Shown here: positions 15,401-27,781 of the stretch, piece after piece
Layout: every line of letters begins with the position of its first letter
Numbering within the stretch: the first letter of the stretch is position 1
Assembly (NCBI GenBank): GCA_012295275.1
Contig: CM022671.1
Coordinates: 33,323,927 to 33,387,926 of the forward strand
Source: Chrysomallon squamiferum
Lineage: Eukaryota; Mollusca; Gastropoda; Neomphalida; Peltospiridae
Direction: 5' to 3'
DNA: 64,000 bases
Program-made: the position numbers and the translations under genes
Notes under the pieces: model-generated
What the model saw: only the letters and a program-made list of their open reading frames with translations
The model's database searches: none
What the model was told of the DNA's origin: nothing

Positions 15401-16341
15401 TAACGTATACAATATATCTTTCTGTTAAGTGTAGATAACTACCATAAACTAGATTCTTTGTTAGTTTATCTATTACATGTATGCAAACAATGATAAAAAC
15501 AAACACTGCACATGTGTTGCTGTTTAGAACAGAAATAATAGAAAAATGGGGTTTTTTTTAGTAACAAAGATAAAAATATAATTTTTAATATTATAAACTA
15601 CAATCTGGAGTACACACATACAAATACATCAAGAAACTTATATACGGGAGATGCAAAATGAGAAATTAAGGAAAGTGAAATCAGAATGTTGTAATGCAGA
15701 TGATTGGTGTTATTTACTAGAAACTGATTTTACATATTCCCAGTAATTGGTGAAGGAAAGAGAATAGTGAAAAAAGAAAAGAAGGGGAATAGTAAGAGAT
15801 AGTCATTTTGTTAATATGAAACAATTTACATTATGATTAAGAATATCTTTTGGCATAAAAACAACAGCATATGAGTTGTATTTTAACTTATCTGTGTTTT
15901 CATACTGAGTCAAATCACTTTACTTGATCATGATTAAAGGTGTGAAAAACCATGCTGCGACCAAAACTATTAAACACAGCCAGAAACTTTAAACATAATA
16001 AGTAGTGTGTTACTGAAAGAATTCTGAGCCATATTTAATACATAAGTGTGTGTGTGTGTGAAGATTAAACTATGTGGATTAAATATAATTTCAAATATTA
16101 ACCAATAAATCCTTAATTGATTGATCCATGTCTGTTTTTATAAATAGACAGACAGAGAGATAGAGAGAGAGTTGTGTGTGCGTGTGTGTGTGTAATACAT
16201 AGGTATGACAGATATCTAATCAATACTATGCATTTTTATGTGATAATTTCGGAAAGGAAATAACCTCTCCCAGTTATAATTAAAGTATTAACATCACATA
16301 ACTCCAAATTAAATATAAAATTGTATATGAAGTTCACTGAC
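1..16341. other. Gene-poor AT-rich region, probably intron or flank of the Testin-like gene
   Basis: I see no coding exon that I can defend here. The sequence is AT-rich with poly-A/T runs and short microsatellites, for example (GT)n near 1,499-1,531 and 4,929-4,946 and (TA)n/(ATA)n near 12,379-12,423. Several 200-450 bp islands are visibly less AT-rich and freer of simple repeats: about 4,240-4,500, 5,290-5,500, 6,150-6,460, 8,830-9,160, 9,560-10,030, 12,610-12,870 and 14,450-14,650. Their open frames are short and match nothing I recognise. They could be untranslated exons, old transposon copies or conserved non-coding DNA. Two minus-strand coding exons begin at the right end, so much of this stretch may be a long intron or 3' part of that gene. 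Confidence 0.5.
10295..11026. repeat. Fold-back (long inverted repeat) element
   Basis: The left arm (about 10,295-10,453) and right arm (about 10,872-11,026) are inverted copies of each other, roughly 85% alike by eye. Both arms share, in opposite orientation, a GGAAAAAATGGCA-type outer end, a stretch reading CTGTATAGTTGCTTT, and an inner end reading GCTTAACAAA. A second, shorter inverted pair lies inside at about 10,697-10,718 and 10,775-10,794. The spacer is filled with TATA/CACATA microsatellite. The structure fits a fold-back or large hairpin MITE, or two head-to-head copies of one repeat. No transposase is visible. Open frames on both strands here are mirror images of the arms and not genes. 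Confidence 0.75.
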
Positions 16342-17119
16342 CTCCAGTAATGTAGTCCAAAGCCTGGACACTGGTCTTTGCAGTTAGAACATGGCTTTCC
16401 CAGAGCCACTGACTGGACTTTTGGTATCTGGGGTAAAAAAAAATTAACAATAATAATAATGACTTTTAAAAAAAAAAAAAAATTAAAAAATTATGATAAA
16501 CATTTGGCAAAGAAATTCAAAGGAACAACAAAGCAAAGAAAGAAACAAAACAAACAACTAGAAATAATACATCAACTACTTTTATAAACAAATTGAAAAA
16601 AAATAATTAAAATAATTAACAAAAATCCCCAGCATTTTTATAAAACGGTTACAATGTTCACATCTGACAATAATCAGCTTGTAAGTAGGTCAAACAACCA
16701 GACAATTAGAAAAGAATCAAAATATTCTTCTAAAATAAAATTATAATATTTATAATACTCTGATAGTAATATTATTAATTTTAATGTTAAATATCAAAAC
16801 TAAAATAATAACTGTGGCATGACTTCACGTTTTAGTTACTTTCAAGATATGCAGCAATTTGATCAAGTGTCATAAAAGTCAAATACAGGTGGGGTTTTTT
16901 CATCAATATTTTAACAATTATCTCATGCATGAGTGATCTCCACGATGTAGGTCTGCAACGTAGCCCTGTAGCGGATTGTGACCGTTATATCCACCCCGAT
17001 TAATAATGGCAGTAACTTACCCCTGAATTGGGGGATTCTTCTAACTCCCCCATCATAACAGACGCTTCCCTCCTCACGCCCTGAAGGCCAAGATGTATAG
17101 GGGAATCTGACGATGCCAT
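16342..17119 (-). CDS. Testin/LMCD1-like PET-LIM protein, first two coding exons (partial gene)
   Basis: Exon 1 is 17,119 down to 17,021: ATG in good context (AAAATGG), 33 codons, phase 0, then GTAAGT. Exon 2 is 16,427 down to 16,342: preceded by a pyrimidine-rich tract ending in ACCCCAG, 28 codons plus two bases, then GTCAGT. Joined, they start MASSDSPIHLGLQG and reach a cysteine motif, PC-x2-C-x3-CPGF-x2-HYWR. Testin and LMCD1 carry such a C-x2-C-x3-C-x-GF-x2-H-x-WR block near the N terminus, just before the PET domain; in those proteins LIM domains follow and act in actin and focal-adhesion or transcriptional roles. I did not find exon 3, which would start with a Lys-rich cysteine block, so the PET and LIM parts are outside the window or missed. 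The family call rests on one motif. Confidence 0.6.
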
Positions 17120-17141
17120 TTTATAAGTTATTTTCTTTCTT

Positions 17142-17172
<31 letters not shown>

Positions 17173-17770
17173 CTTATACCAAGTAATATAAACAGTTGAT
17201 AAAGTTTCTACTTTTTTAATGACTTTGTAACATCATCATTCCTTACGACATACTAGTATTTAAAAACTATCCAGACGGAATACAATTAAATTTAGAACTC
17301 CTAGCACTCATTTTCGTCTGCACGTGAAAGGGACGCTGTGGAAATTTCAACTTCCCGTAGACGCCGATTCGGACGCAGACGTCACTTATCCAATGAAAAA
17401 GTGTGTTTAAAGAAGTTTTCAAAGAAACTTTGGTAAAAATCCCCAGGTAAAACTTCCAAGAAAAGTGCAAGAATCCAAGAAAGTTCAACACAAAGTCATC
17501 AATAAGTAAAGATCCGTTTAAAAACAGAAAGAGAAAAGTCCAAATTTTAATCAATGTTCCGCAGTCGACAGTGAAAATTACCCAGGTGCTTGGTGAGCTA
17601 TTTCGGTACGAAATCAAACACTTTAAGCTCCTCCTCTCAGTCAAGACGCCAATGACGTCGCATGATTGACACTTAAGGCAATAACATTTTCTGAACTGTA
17701 ACGTCAGGAGGTGTTAAAAGGGTCCCAAAACTACGAGAGAGATCGTTTCGCGTCTAGTCGTATGGTTTTA
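17120..17770 (-). promoter_or_regulatory. Probable promoter/5'UTR of the Testin-like gene, with CRE-like sites
   Basis: This stretch lies directly upstream of the minus-strand ATG at 17,119 and is richer in CpG than its surroundings. It contains TGACGTCG (17,653-17,660), GACGTCAC (17,378-17,385) and an AACGTCA half-site at about 17,700-17,706, all close to the cAMP-response element. A T-run of about 35 bases (17,138-17,172) separates the ATG from this region. An open frame of 125 codons (17,267-17,644, minus) crosses it but ends before the ATG and resembles nothing; I treat it as chance. The assignment is by position and motifs only. Confidence 0.4.
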
Positions 17771-17869
17771 AGAAAATGGTGTATTGTATTACGCTGGGGT
17801 GGGGGGCGGGAGACGAAGAAAAAATTACAAGCAGTGATCGAAGCCTGCCCCTAAAAATCTACTAACTTC

Positions 17870-17873
<4 letters not shown>

Positions 17874-17939
<66 letters not shown>
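17874..17939. repeat. (CA)n microsatellite
   Basis: About 33 uninterrupted CA units, upstream of the Testin-like gene's promoter region. Confidence 0.95.
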
Positions 17940-18026
17940 CAGCAGAAAAAAAAGCAACCAAAACAACATATTTTACTGTTTTTATTAAATTATTGTTTTT
18001 CCAGAGATAAAATTATTAACGTGATG

Positions 18027-18341
18027 TATTAAATACATGATTTATGGTTTATTACGTTCTTAATTCAGTTACATAATTACATCTTCTTCTCTGTTTGTTT
18101 TTGTTTTAATTAATTAATTAATTAATTAATTATTAATAATAATAATTGCAAGGCAAGTATTCATACGTATCATTCTTGTATGATTAAATACATGATTTAT
18201 GGTTTATCACGTTCTTAATTCAGTTACATAATTACATCTTCTTCTCTGTTTGTTTTTGTTTTAATTAATTAATTAATTAATTAATTATTAATAATAATAA
18301 TTGCAAGGCAAGTATTTATACGTATCATTCTTGTATGATTG
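18027..18341. repeat. Tandem duplication of a 155-bp unit
   Basis: Two head-to-tail copies with an offset of 155 bp (for example AAATACATGA at 18,031 and again at 18,186). They differ at only a few positions, such as TTATTACG against TTATCACG. Each carries an inner (TTAA)n and (ATA)n tract. The near identity marks a recent duplication. A CTAT/CTAC-type microsatellite follows at about 18,358-18,400. Confidence 0.9.
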
Positions 18342-19322
18342 AATATATCTCTATAAATACCTATCTATCTACCTACATACCTACCTATCTGTCTATCTAC
18401 ATATATGTGCGTGTGTGTCAAGGCATCTTGACTTTTTCGACTCAAATGACTGCATTATTTTACTTTCTAACATAATTATTTATTTAACAGTAATCCATTT
18501 TCAGAAATAACAGTGTAAAGACAGTAAATTTGAACTTAATGCAATATAATTATCTTTGTTCTTTTTTAAATTTTAGCCATGCTCTTTAAGGAGGATTAGC
18601 TGTTTTCATTTAAGTTGGAGCCTAAGTCGAGTTTCTTGAGCTTCGTGGTCTAAAAATGATTCAAAAAATAAAGTAAAAACGAGAAACAAACAAACAAGCA
18701 ATAAGAAAGAAAAAGGTAAAAGAAAAGAAACCTCTTTATTTAAATTTTGCCGCAAATAACTTTGAGGTAAATGTGCTGGACTAGACGACAATAATAATTA
18801 TTTGCACTGTAAGCCACATCCATGCGTGTTCCTTGATCAGGATTACATGTTGAATATGCAATTAACGTTTTGAATGAACATTTGATTGCGGAATTTGCCG
18901 CCTACGTTTGTCTAAACTCCTGTCTATCAGTGATGTTTGAACACAAACTTCAGTAAGAAGGCCTATGTTTGAGAACTTAGTATTTAAGTAGTGCAGTCAC
19001 GAACACTGTGCACGAAATCGAACGTAAAAATACGAATATTTACGAAAACTCGTCGGAAGTATTCCCTCGAGTACTTTATTTTTTTTAGAACACTTTAATT
19101 TCGGTTAGTCTTTGCATTATCCAGTTTTAGACCTGGTGAGCTTGTTTTTGATGTATATGTGTGGAATCGTGATCACAATGATAAATAAGTGACTCTCAGT
19201 TTAATTTCTCGCGGATTTGTTTATTAATAAGGCAGGCCTGCAGCTATTCCGACGTTCTTTGAACTTAGATCCGATGTTCGTGATGAACGTTTTCAGTTAG
19301 AAACACCTTTTTTTTTTTTAAC

Positions 19323-19366
<44 letters not shown>

Positions 19367-20491
19367 CACACACAAATATTATTGTTTTTGAAGCAAGCAG
19401 AAAAATACTATTTATTGTATTTTCTTTAAGTTTGACGGTATTGTTGATTTGCTATAGCATATCACACTTCCGATCCAAATTAAACATTGTGATTTTGATG
19501 TACGTGGCGCAGTCGACACCCGCTACCAGTATCCATTAGCAGTAACTGATATTTTACATGACTTTTTCTTTACCCGAGAAAACATTTAGTTACCACCGCC
19601 TGGAACGGGAAACAGCCTAATGGACACCATGAGAAAAGAGTGGGTAAACGATAATGCTTTTTTTGTTGTTGTTGTTGTTTTGCTGTTTGTAATATAAGCG
19701 TACTTGAAGGTTTGATTATGCAAATAGTTTGTAGAAAATGCAATGATTTTTAAAAACTTATATAAGTATCTTTGAATAAAATATATTCTTGAATTTTCAG
19801 AATTTATTAGTCAATACACATGACGATGTGGATTAAACACTAAGCATTTTAAGTATTAATAGTTATTAATTGTCAGATATTAAAGATATGTCAGAGGATA
19901 TTCGCTACCCTACCATGAATGTACATGCTAGAAATTTTATAATGGTTGGAACGAGAAATAGCCCCATAGTAATCTTTGCGGAAGACTGATTCTCGAAAAG
20001 TTGTGATTTGGACCAGCGTTCTAAACCTCTGAGCAAAAAGCCTTTCCATCTCTTTTTTTATATGATTGTTCATTATTTAACTTTCATAGAAATTATTAAC
20101 AACTGCCTTAAGTTTACTATTCTGTTTACTGACATGTTGGTGGAATGGGAACATAAAATCAAAAATAAATCTTAACGTGATACGGGATTATGCTATTTTA
20201 TTACTTAGTTTTCAAATACAGAAAACTCCAATATGATTCATTTCTTTAATTAGTCTTTTTCTTTTCTTTCATTCTGTTTTTTTTTTTTTTTTTTTTTGGT
20301 CTCATCTTTTAAAATTTAGTTCATTATTTATTTGCTTGCTTACTTACTTACTATATTTTTTATACTCTATGGGAATGCGCATTCAAAAGATATCTCGCTA
20401 ATGGCTAAAAGTAAGTAAAGATAGCTCTTAAAGTATGACTTTGACACATTATAACCGTAAATATAATAATGATTAAGTTGTAGCAGTGGTG

Positions 20492-20539
<48 letters not shown>

Positions 20540-20866
20540 TTGAGTCTATGACCTGTTAAATATTAGGAAAGAAATCAACACCCATTCACGTGATCATCAT
20601 CGTCATGATGGTCGTAGTTTACCGTAGTTATATAACAGCATAACACGTGTATAATGTTGTTCTTGCAGATTAATCTAATAGCGTTTAACGAGTTAAAATG
20701 TCAGTTAAGAAAATCAAAAAGTTTTGTTGTTTTGACAGTTGGTAACCCAGCTCCCCACCATGTCCCACCATCATCAGAGATTTGCTGAGTTGCACTTCGG
20801 TTATTAGCAGCCGTGTAGCAGATATCACAGAGAATAACCCTGGTATTCTTCATCCAGAGTTATTTA
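18342..20866. other. Intergenic stretch without a supported gene
   Basis: I see no supported gene. It contains an (AC)n run at 19,324-19,364 and a (GTG)n(TAG)n run at 20,484-20,539. A segment at 19,914-20,028 on the minus strand is bounded by a good acceptor (TTTTTGCTCAG) and a possible donor (GTAGGG), but its open frames do not join in phase to the upstream APCDD1-like exon, so I do not call it coding. Confidence 0.4.
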
Positions 20867-22792
20867 TTAACAGTAACTCCCATAAAATGTCGCGTGGTAA
20901 AATTTCATATCGTATGGCATTGTTCGAGCGTACTCTTTATGTGAGAGGAATACTGCCAAAGAATTCACTTCTAGGTCGCAGTCTTCGTACTGGTCTACAT
21001 AAACAACGCGAGAATCATATGTTCCGTCACGGATGGTTGCTTGCCAAATTCCAGAAAGAATGAAAATTCTGACACGAGGATATAAATCATAATGTAGCTC
21101 TGTAAGCATATAACACTCTTGTGTTTCCGCGGTCTGCGGGAAAGTTAACATCCTAAAGCCATTTTCATTATGAACCAGAAGCCAGTTTGTGGTGAATGTA
21201 TGTACATACCTTTTAATCGTTTTGTTCAGAAAACGCAGAGAGGACAAATATTATGTACAGTCAGTCAGAATACCCGTCTATCTTGTGATAACTATTAAAG
21301 AATTTTTCATTATTATTCATTGAATTTGTTTAACGATATGTGAGGTGATACAGACAGACAGACCCACACAGGCACGCAGAGAGAAAGAGATAGAGAACTT
21401 TATACATATACATAACACACATAACCCTCTAAAAACTGGCTGTTGGAAGTAGTTTTTTAAAAAGTCTATCATCTGACATCTGTCTTGTATTTGTCATATA
21501 GCAACACATGATAAAATTAAATGTTTTTTAGAATGACTAATGGCCAATAAATAACTAAAAGTCAGGATACAGAAAAATATTTTTATGGGAAATGAGTACA
21601 TTGCCCATGTAAATAATGAGGGATGGCAATGTCTTGCGAAGAATATGATCTCCTGGTCTTCAAATTTATTGAACGATGGTATCTTTTCGTAAAGGCAAAG
21701 TTTTGTAAATGCTTAGAATATTTAAACAAGTGAAAGAAATTATATTGTACGTTTGTGGCGTGTTTAAATGCGGGTTGCTAGTGAGAGCGAGAGTATTAAT
21801 TTTAGTATTCTGTTTAACAAACACCTGAGAAATGTATTATGGCATAACAATAAATCAGTATTATTTATAACAGGATTAAAATTTAGGCTTTAGATCGTAA
21901 ACACCAAATATACATGGCAGCACTCTTGAGAATAATGAGCATGCACTTTCTCAAAACTGACGTAACACTGTTACAGAATCCATTTGTTATTTTTGCTAAT
22001 TTAAAACAATTCCTTTGTTACTCTGCACCATGTACACCCCTGACCTTCTGAGCATCGACAAATGAAGTGATGGTGAAATGTTTTATGACTTCCGGTGACA
22101 ACAAAGATCTGAACGCAGTGCTCAATAGCTTTACCAGCTTACAAACTGTCGCGTGATCATGTCCTGTGAGGCTTGAAAATGAAAACTTTCTTAACAATCA
22201 AAACTTCATATCGGGATTCCTGAACATGGAATAAGTAGATATCAAGTAAATATAGATATGGACGTAAATAAATGAAATAAACTAAACTAAACTAAACAAA
22301 AATAAAATAAATCAAAATGATCGTGACGATAGTGATATTAATTATGTTATATATATAATATATATAATGTGAAAGAAGAAACTCGCTGAAGTCACGCTAT
22401 TGGTTACTCTTTATTCATGCTGCAAGGTATCTTTTTCCATGCACTTTCTTGTATACAGGAAAGCATGTATCACTAGTTTTGATAAACCAGTCTCGGTGTT
22501 CTGACAGGAAAAGGAAACAGACCAAAGGTTTCGTTCAGGAGGATTTATCAGGAAACAGAAATTTAAAAAATTCCCGATCACTAATCTATAAGAGGAACCG
22601 AAGTCCGGCTTCTTTTCATTTGTTTTTTTTTCTTTCTTTTTCTTTTTGTACAAAAATCACAAATCGTTATTAATGAAATATCTTTAGATAAACATACTTA
22701 TGCATTTTTCTTTCATTCCTGCATTGATTTATGTAAGTCTCAGTAATCATTTTTGTATTTAATATACACGAAATACATTTCCTTTTTCTTGC

Positions 22793-22850
<58 letters not shown>

Positions 22851-23638
22851 TATGTTGTCCAGACTGGTGTACGCTAATATAATGTTAATTAAAAACCCCC
22901 ACCAAAAACACCCACTCGCCACCAAAACCCACCAATGAACAAAGTATTGCCTCCAAGGTAAATAACTCTCATAACTGAGCTTCCCACGAAATTAGCAACG
23001 TTTATGGTTCTTGTTTTGCTTACAACGTTGTTATAAATGGATCTGTGTAGTATTAAGAAAATAAAAATAAAGAAAAATGGATAATAAAAAAAAAATTAAA
23101 ATAAAAAAAAAATAATAATAATAAAAAAGAAGTAAAAAATACTAAAAAAAAAAGGGCATTGGAAAAAATATATACTGCGTAGATTTTTCAAAAGATTTAT
23201 AGAAAGCTTAAAATCTTGGCTTTTATTTAATTCTTTAATCAAAAACATTTTGGGACAAGTTTACCAGTGATTTCAGGCTGCTGAGCTAATATGGATCCAA
23301 GCTGTCTGGATCTCTCTCCACGTTGACTAATTATGTTTTAAAATGATATTATTTTTGCTGTTGTTGTTGTTGTTGCTGATAGTGGTGGTAGTGGTAGTGT
23401 TGGTATTGTTACTGTTATTGTTATAAAATATCCAAACACCTACTTGATATGAAGAACTTGTTTCGTCGTCATACCACATTATATCCATTGATTTGATCGG
23501 TGTCGGTTGTCGAATTTCCCTGCTGGTCTTCGTATCGTTCATTGTTATCCAGTACTCAATCACTTTCATGTACATAAACAGACACAGAATGTTTACGATA
23601 GTGCAAATCAAGTCCAGTTCAGCTTCAAATAGTACCAT
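20867..23638 (-). CDS. APCDD1-like protein, two exons (possibly partial)
   Basis: Exon 1 is 23,638 down to 23,444: 65 codons, phase 0, followed by GTAGGT. It has a hydrophobic stretch at about residues 9-24 that could be a signal peptide or anchor. Exon 2 starts at 21,133 after a strong acceptor (CTTTCCCGCAG) and is open in the joining frame to a TAA at 20,867-20,869, giving 153 aa. Exon 2 has the spacing of the first APCDD1 domain: C-x2-L-x2-LH, then GIWQA, a Cys-Asp-Leu block, FLSHKEY, and F-YGS-x-C. APCDD1 is a membrane Wnt and BMP antagonist in vertebrates. The frame stops two bases before an AATAAA, so either a one-domain protein is encoded, or exon 2 leaves earlier at the weak donor after 20,872 (GTTAAT) and more exons exist. 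Homology is judged by motif spacing only. Confidence 0.5.
22792..22850. repeat. (ATT)n microsatellite in the APCDD1-like intron
   Basis: About 19 ATT units in the 2.3-kb intron of the minus-strand gene. It gives long Asn-only or Leu-only frames that are not genes. Confidence 0.95.
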
Positions 23639-23870
23639 AATTAGCGAAAATACATTTTGATAATTTGAAATAAGTTAATTTTTTGAAATTAGAAGATCAT
23701 CGTTTCTAATTTCCCGCAGAAATAGAGTGGACCAATCAGAACTGTCGATGAATCAAGGCGGCATTGTCCTAACAGGTGGTGAGCGCACAAAGAAACATCT
23801 TTGTTGCTTGACATCAGACACGCGAATGTCACGTGCTCATTGTGACGCTCATTGTGACGCATGTCTGGGT
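23639..23870 (-). promoter_or_regulatory. Probable promoter of the APCDD1-like gene
   Basis: Directly upstream of the ATG at 23,638. It has a CCAAT box in the plus orientation (CCAATCAG, 23,732-23,739), a CACGTG E-box (23,830-23,835) and two direct copies of GCTCATTGTGAC (23,835-23,858). It is more CpG-rich than neighbouring DNA. The assignment is by position and motif only. Confidence 0.35.
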
Positions 23871-23931
23871 TATTTTTAAAACAAACTGAATGCTTCGAGA
23901 ACGAAATATTTTTCTCATTCTTGCCATGTCA

Positions 23932-23977
<46 letters not shown>

Positions 23978-24013
23978 GGAACTTCTATACCACAGGCTCC
24001 ACTTTCGTCATTT

Positions 24014-24073
<60 letters not shown>

Positions 24074-26465
24074 GATTAAAAACAAAAAATATTAGCAAAT
24101 AAAAAGATCAATTAATTAATTTATTATTGTTGTTATTGTTATTAAATCAAAGAACATAGTAAATTAGTAAGTGGCAATTAGAAAAACCAAGTTTTCCTCA
24201 CAATTATTTCTGCTTCTGACATGTTCTTTTACCAATGAAAATACGAAAAACGTAAAATATAATAACATTTTTATTTTTGTTTAATTCTGCGAGCAGATGC
24301 TTGGTATTTATTATTAAGAATTTAGTTAAAATAAAAACAAATGATGCCTAATAATGCGTTCCTTAACAAATAATCATGTACACATGACCAGTGCATGTCT
24401 TACGGGAAGAAAGACAATAGCAAGATAAACTAAATTCTGAACTTCATTCTGAAACTGACAAATTGACGTTATTAAAATGGACTGTTATTTTTAAATTCGT
24501 TTAGTTTCCTGAATGTTATGGCTAGATAGCCTAGGTCATCTCACAGTTCAGCTCTGCTAAGGAGCATCAATAAAACTGGCCACAATTGTGACAGAAGTCC
24601 TTCTGATGGATTTTTGTTGGAATTTTTTTTTTTTTTTATTATTATTATTTTTTTTTTATAAATATTTATTTATGAATGAAAGGTCAATATCAATAATTTT
24701 GAACATGAAATATCTATGTGTATGTTCATGTCCGATTTATATTTTATTTGAAGCCAAATTTGTTTTAATACAAATTTGAAGACGAATAGCAGTTGAAGAG
24801 AAATTTAATTATTTTTTTCCAGTTCTTAAAAAATTAATTCTATATCCCATATATTCGGTACTCGTCTGCTAGGGTATACTGGATCAAAATCCTCAAAGGT
24901 ACGTCCTTGCTTACTGGTTTTCGTTTACACAATTTTGGTTAAATCCAGTATAATCTATCTCAAAATTCAGAATTGTTTTGTCTCCCAAATGATTTGTAAT
25001 AACGACCAATCATTTGTTCGGTATTATTGCTAAATTTATGGCAGGTCTAATTTAAAACATAAAATTCAAAATAAATAAATAAAATATGTCAAAATAAAGA
25101 TATATAAAAATAAAGAATCATTCGAAATAAATCATAACATTTCATTAATTTAAACTTGCAACTAAAAATATGATTTAAAATGCATGTTTTTTTGGTGTTT
25201 TTTTTGTTGTTGTTTTTTTGTTTGATTTTTATATAGTATCGTCTGTCACAATACACTGAGCGTAACTGGTTAATTTTCACGTACTTAGAGAAAAGTATTC
25301 GCAAAATTCCCACAGAAATAAAATATAAAAATTACTAGTTTAAACAAGCAAATGATAGCGCTGGTTTGATGATTAAAAATGACTATAATCAGGACCCAGT
25401 TAGCGGGGAGCCTCTCCCCTACTAAAGCTGAAGATCGATAAATAGTCTCTAGTATGCAAACAACAGAATAAACTTGAATTCCAGATACACCTCGCGGCCG
25501 AGAGGTAACAACTGTTAGAGATAAAACACTGAAACATACTCGAGGACAGACTGCACAGTTTTAACGCTTTCTTTGCAGTATCAAGAAACTTCGAACGAGT
25601 GCGCGGAGACTCCTTCAGGCGCGGGGCCCAGTTTCAACAAATCGGTCTAATCGGCTTAAAACCGAACCTGATGTTGTAACCTTAAATTAATATTTCTGCA
25701 TTTTGTGATTTATTATTATTATTGTTATTATTTATATTTTTCCTTTGTTTGAACAAAAAATTATAATAATAATATATTAATTCAAAAACTGAAACTATTA
25801 ATACATCCTTGCAAACTCGATGGTCCTGAAAATAAAAATATCGATATCAGGGCGAATTAGAAAGGTTTATCGTTCTTGTTTCGCCTGCGACGTTGTGAAT
25901 GAATCGTTGTGAATTTGAGAGTATGTTACAATGGACGTGTATGTGTGTGTAACGATTGTAATAAATATATTTTCCTTCTTGCTAGATAGCGGTTTTTAAT
26001 TTTTTTCTTTCACTGTGAAATTTGCTTGTTTCTAGAATGTATTCCAAGTTGACATTACGTCGGTCTCCTACTTTAAGCAGTTACATTGTTTAAAAGTTCT
26101 TTGCCTCTTCCACTGTGTGCAATTATTATACTGTCTATGTACTGACAAAATCACATTCAGGAAGATCTCTTGGGTGTTCGTGCATGCGCGCGTATTTTTT
26201 ATAAATAATTGGGGATCTTTTTATACTGCTGTTAATATTTAGATAGAGATCTAACCATAGTATATGATCGACATATATGTGAAACCAGTTTGCATAAACT
26301 GTCAGTGCAATAAATTTCAACACTTAACAACATGAAAAGAAATTATGTATCGGCAGCTTTAATGTTGTTTGTTTACCCTTTCACCATAATTATTCATTTA
26401 ACTTCATCATGACTGTTTAACAAACTAAAACATTTTGATAATTTTAACTTCCAAGTTATGTTTTA

Positions 26466-26508
<43 letters not shown>

Positions 26509-26638
26509 AATGAAAGTCTAATAACAAAAGAATGCAGTTTAAATATATAAGAGCGTCACCATCTTTCAGGTGTGACGTATTTACGTACAGGTCGGTCCGA
26601 TTTGACCAAGTTTCTTCCAACATTGTAAGAAACAAATA
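23871..26638. other. Intergenic stretch with microsatellites
   Basis: (GT)n at 23,936-23,972 and (TC)n at 24,018-24,069 sit close together. A GC-richer patch at about 25,400-25,670 interrupts the AT-rich background; I cannot assign it. A (TTA)n run lies at 26,467-26,505, just before the transposon. I see no coding exon. Confidence 0.5.
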
Positions 26639-27036
26639 CAGTGGTACCTTGGCTCGGTCGATTTTTTGCGTTGAGTTGCTAGCCAAAATCCGAGTTAAGC
26701 CATGGATCGTAAGAAAGTGATTGCAAAGGACAATGCTGAGAAGAAGGAGCGGATGATGTCCATTGAATTAAAGCATGAAATCATAGAAAAACATGAGCGA
26801 GGTGTGCATGTAGTCGACTTGGCTAGGCAGTACGGGCTTACTACTTCTATGATATGTACCATAAAACACGTTAGAAAAAAAGAAAAGAAAAAAAAAAGGG
26901 GGTGTTTTTGGGGGGCTCGAACGGATTAATGGTATTTCAGTTAAATTCCCTTGGGAAAACTGATTTGATATACGAGCAAATTGAGTTACGAACTCAGTTA
27001 CGGAACGAATTGAACTCGTATGTCAAGGTACCACTG
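26639..27036 (+). mobile_element. Non-autonomous Tigger/pogo-like DNA transposon
   Basis: The element begins CAGTGGTACCTTG and ends CAAGGTACCACTG, a perfect 13-bp terminal inverted repeat, and is flanked by TA on both sides (26,637-26,638 and 27,037-27,038), the target duplication of Tc1/mariner/pogo elements. Inside, an open frame starting at 26,702 (MDRKKVIAKDNAEKKER) encodes about 55 residues of a helix-turn-helix of the pipsqueak/CENP-B N-terminal type (LARQYGLTTSMI), as in Tigger transposases. It then runs into a purine-rich tract. The DDE catalytic part is missing, so the 398-bp copy is an internal deletion product and cannot move by itself. Confidence 0.85.
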
Positions 27037-27781
27037 TACTACTCCGTGCACAATGTACTGGGTGACGTCAAAACTTCTGTTGTGAATTAGTAAAATGACG
27101 GCGTTAAGAAATTGTAACAGTAATTTTGACTGTCATTCTGCGTTATGTGCGATGACACGTCAGCCAAAACAAATATACTTATGACTCAAAAGTACAATAA
27201 ATTTTACTCCTACAGGTATACTTAAATGTATTTTATATTTTGTTTAAATGTTGACTTTTAACATTAACAAGTGTCTTTATTTTCATTTCAGGTATTTTTT
27301 GTTTTATGCTGTCGTTGCTTCAGGAACTGCAGCATCTGAATGGATAATAAAAATATTTCTTGTGTAATTACTTTCTGTGTGTATGTGCGTGCTTGCGTGT
27401 GCGTGTAGTGTGTGTATGTGAAGATACAATATATATATCTGTAACGGTTCACACCGATACATCCACCACTAATTAGTTCATTAATCTAAAAGCATTCTGG
27501 TACTAATTAAGAACACTTTTCTTCCCTTGCTGTTATACGTTGTGAAATAGAAAACACTGTCTCAAATGCAAATATCCGAATATTTCCAGTGGAATTTCGA
27601 ATAGTGCCAGTTTATGAAAATAAAAATAATCTTTTCAATTGGATTGCTATTAACAGAAATTCAAATATTCCTTCGAAAGACACTAAGACTGTTCTATGTT
27701 ACTGTTCTGAACGAAGGTTAAATAGTCAGACGAATGGAATCTCCGTCACGAGAATCCGAAACAGTGGGAGAGAGCAATGTT

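Noticed and set aside
16930-17020. GC-richer, hairpin-capable sequence considered as a small nuclear RNA gene
   Set aside because: It does not match spliceosomal RNAs that I know; the neighbouring GTAAGT is better explained as the donor of the Testin-like exon 1.
17267-17644. 125-codon minus-strand frame
   Set aside because: It lies upstream of the Testin-like ATG in a promoter-like region, shows no family motif and no matching splice sites.
19914-20028. Possible minus-strand exon with good acceptor and donor
   Set aside because: It cannot join the APCDD1-like exon 2 in phase without a stop, and neither open frame resembles the family.
22740-22938. Poly-Asn and poly-Leu frames
   Set aside because: Translation of an (ATT)n microsatellite.
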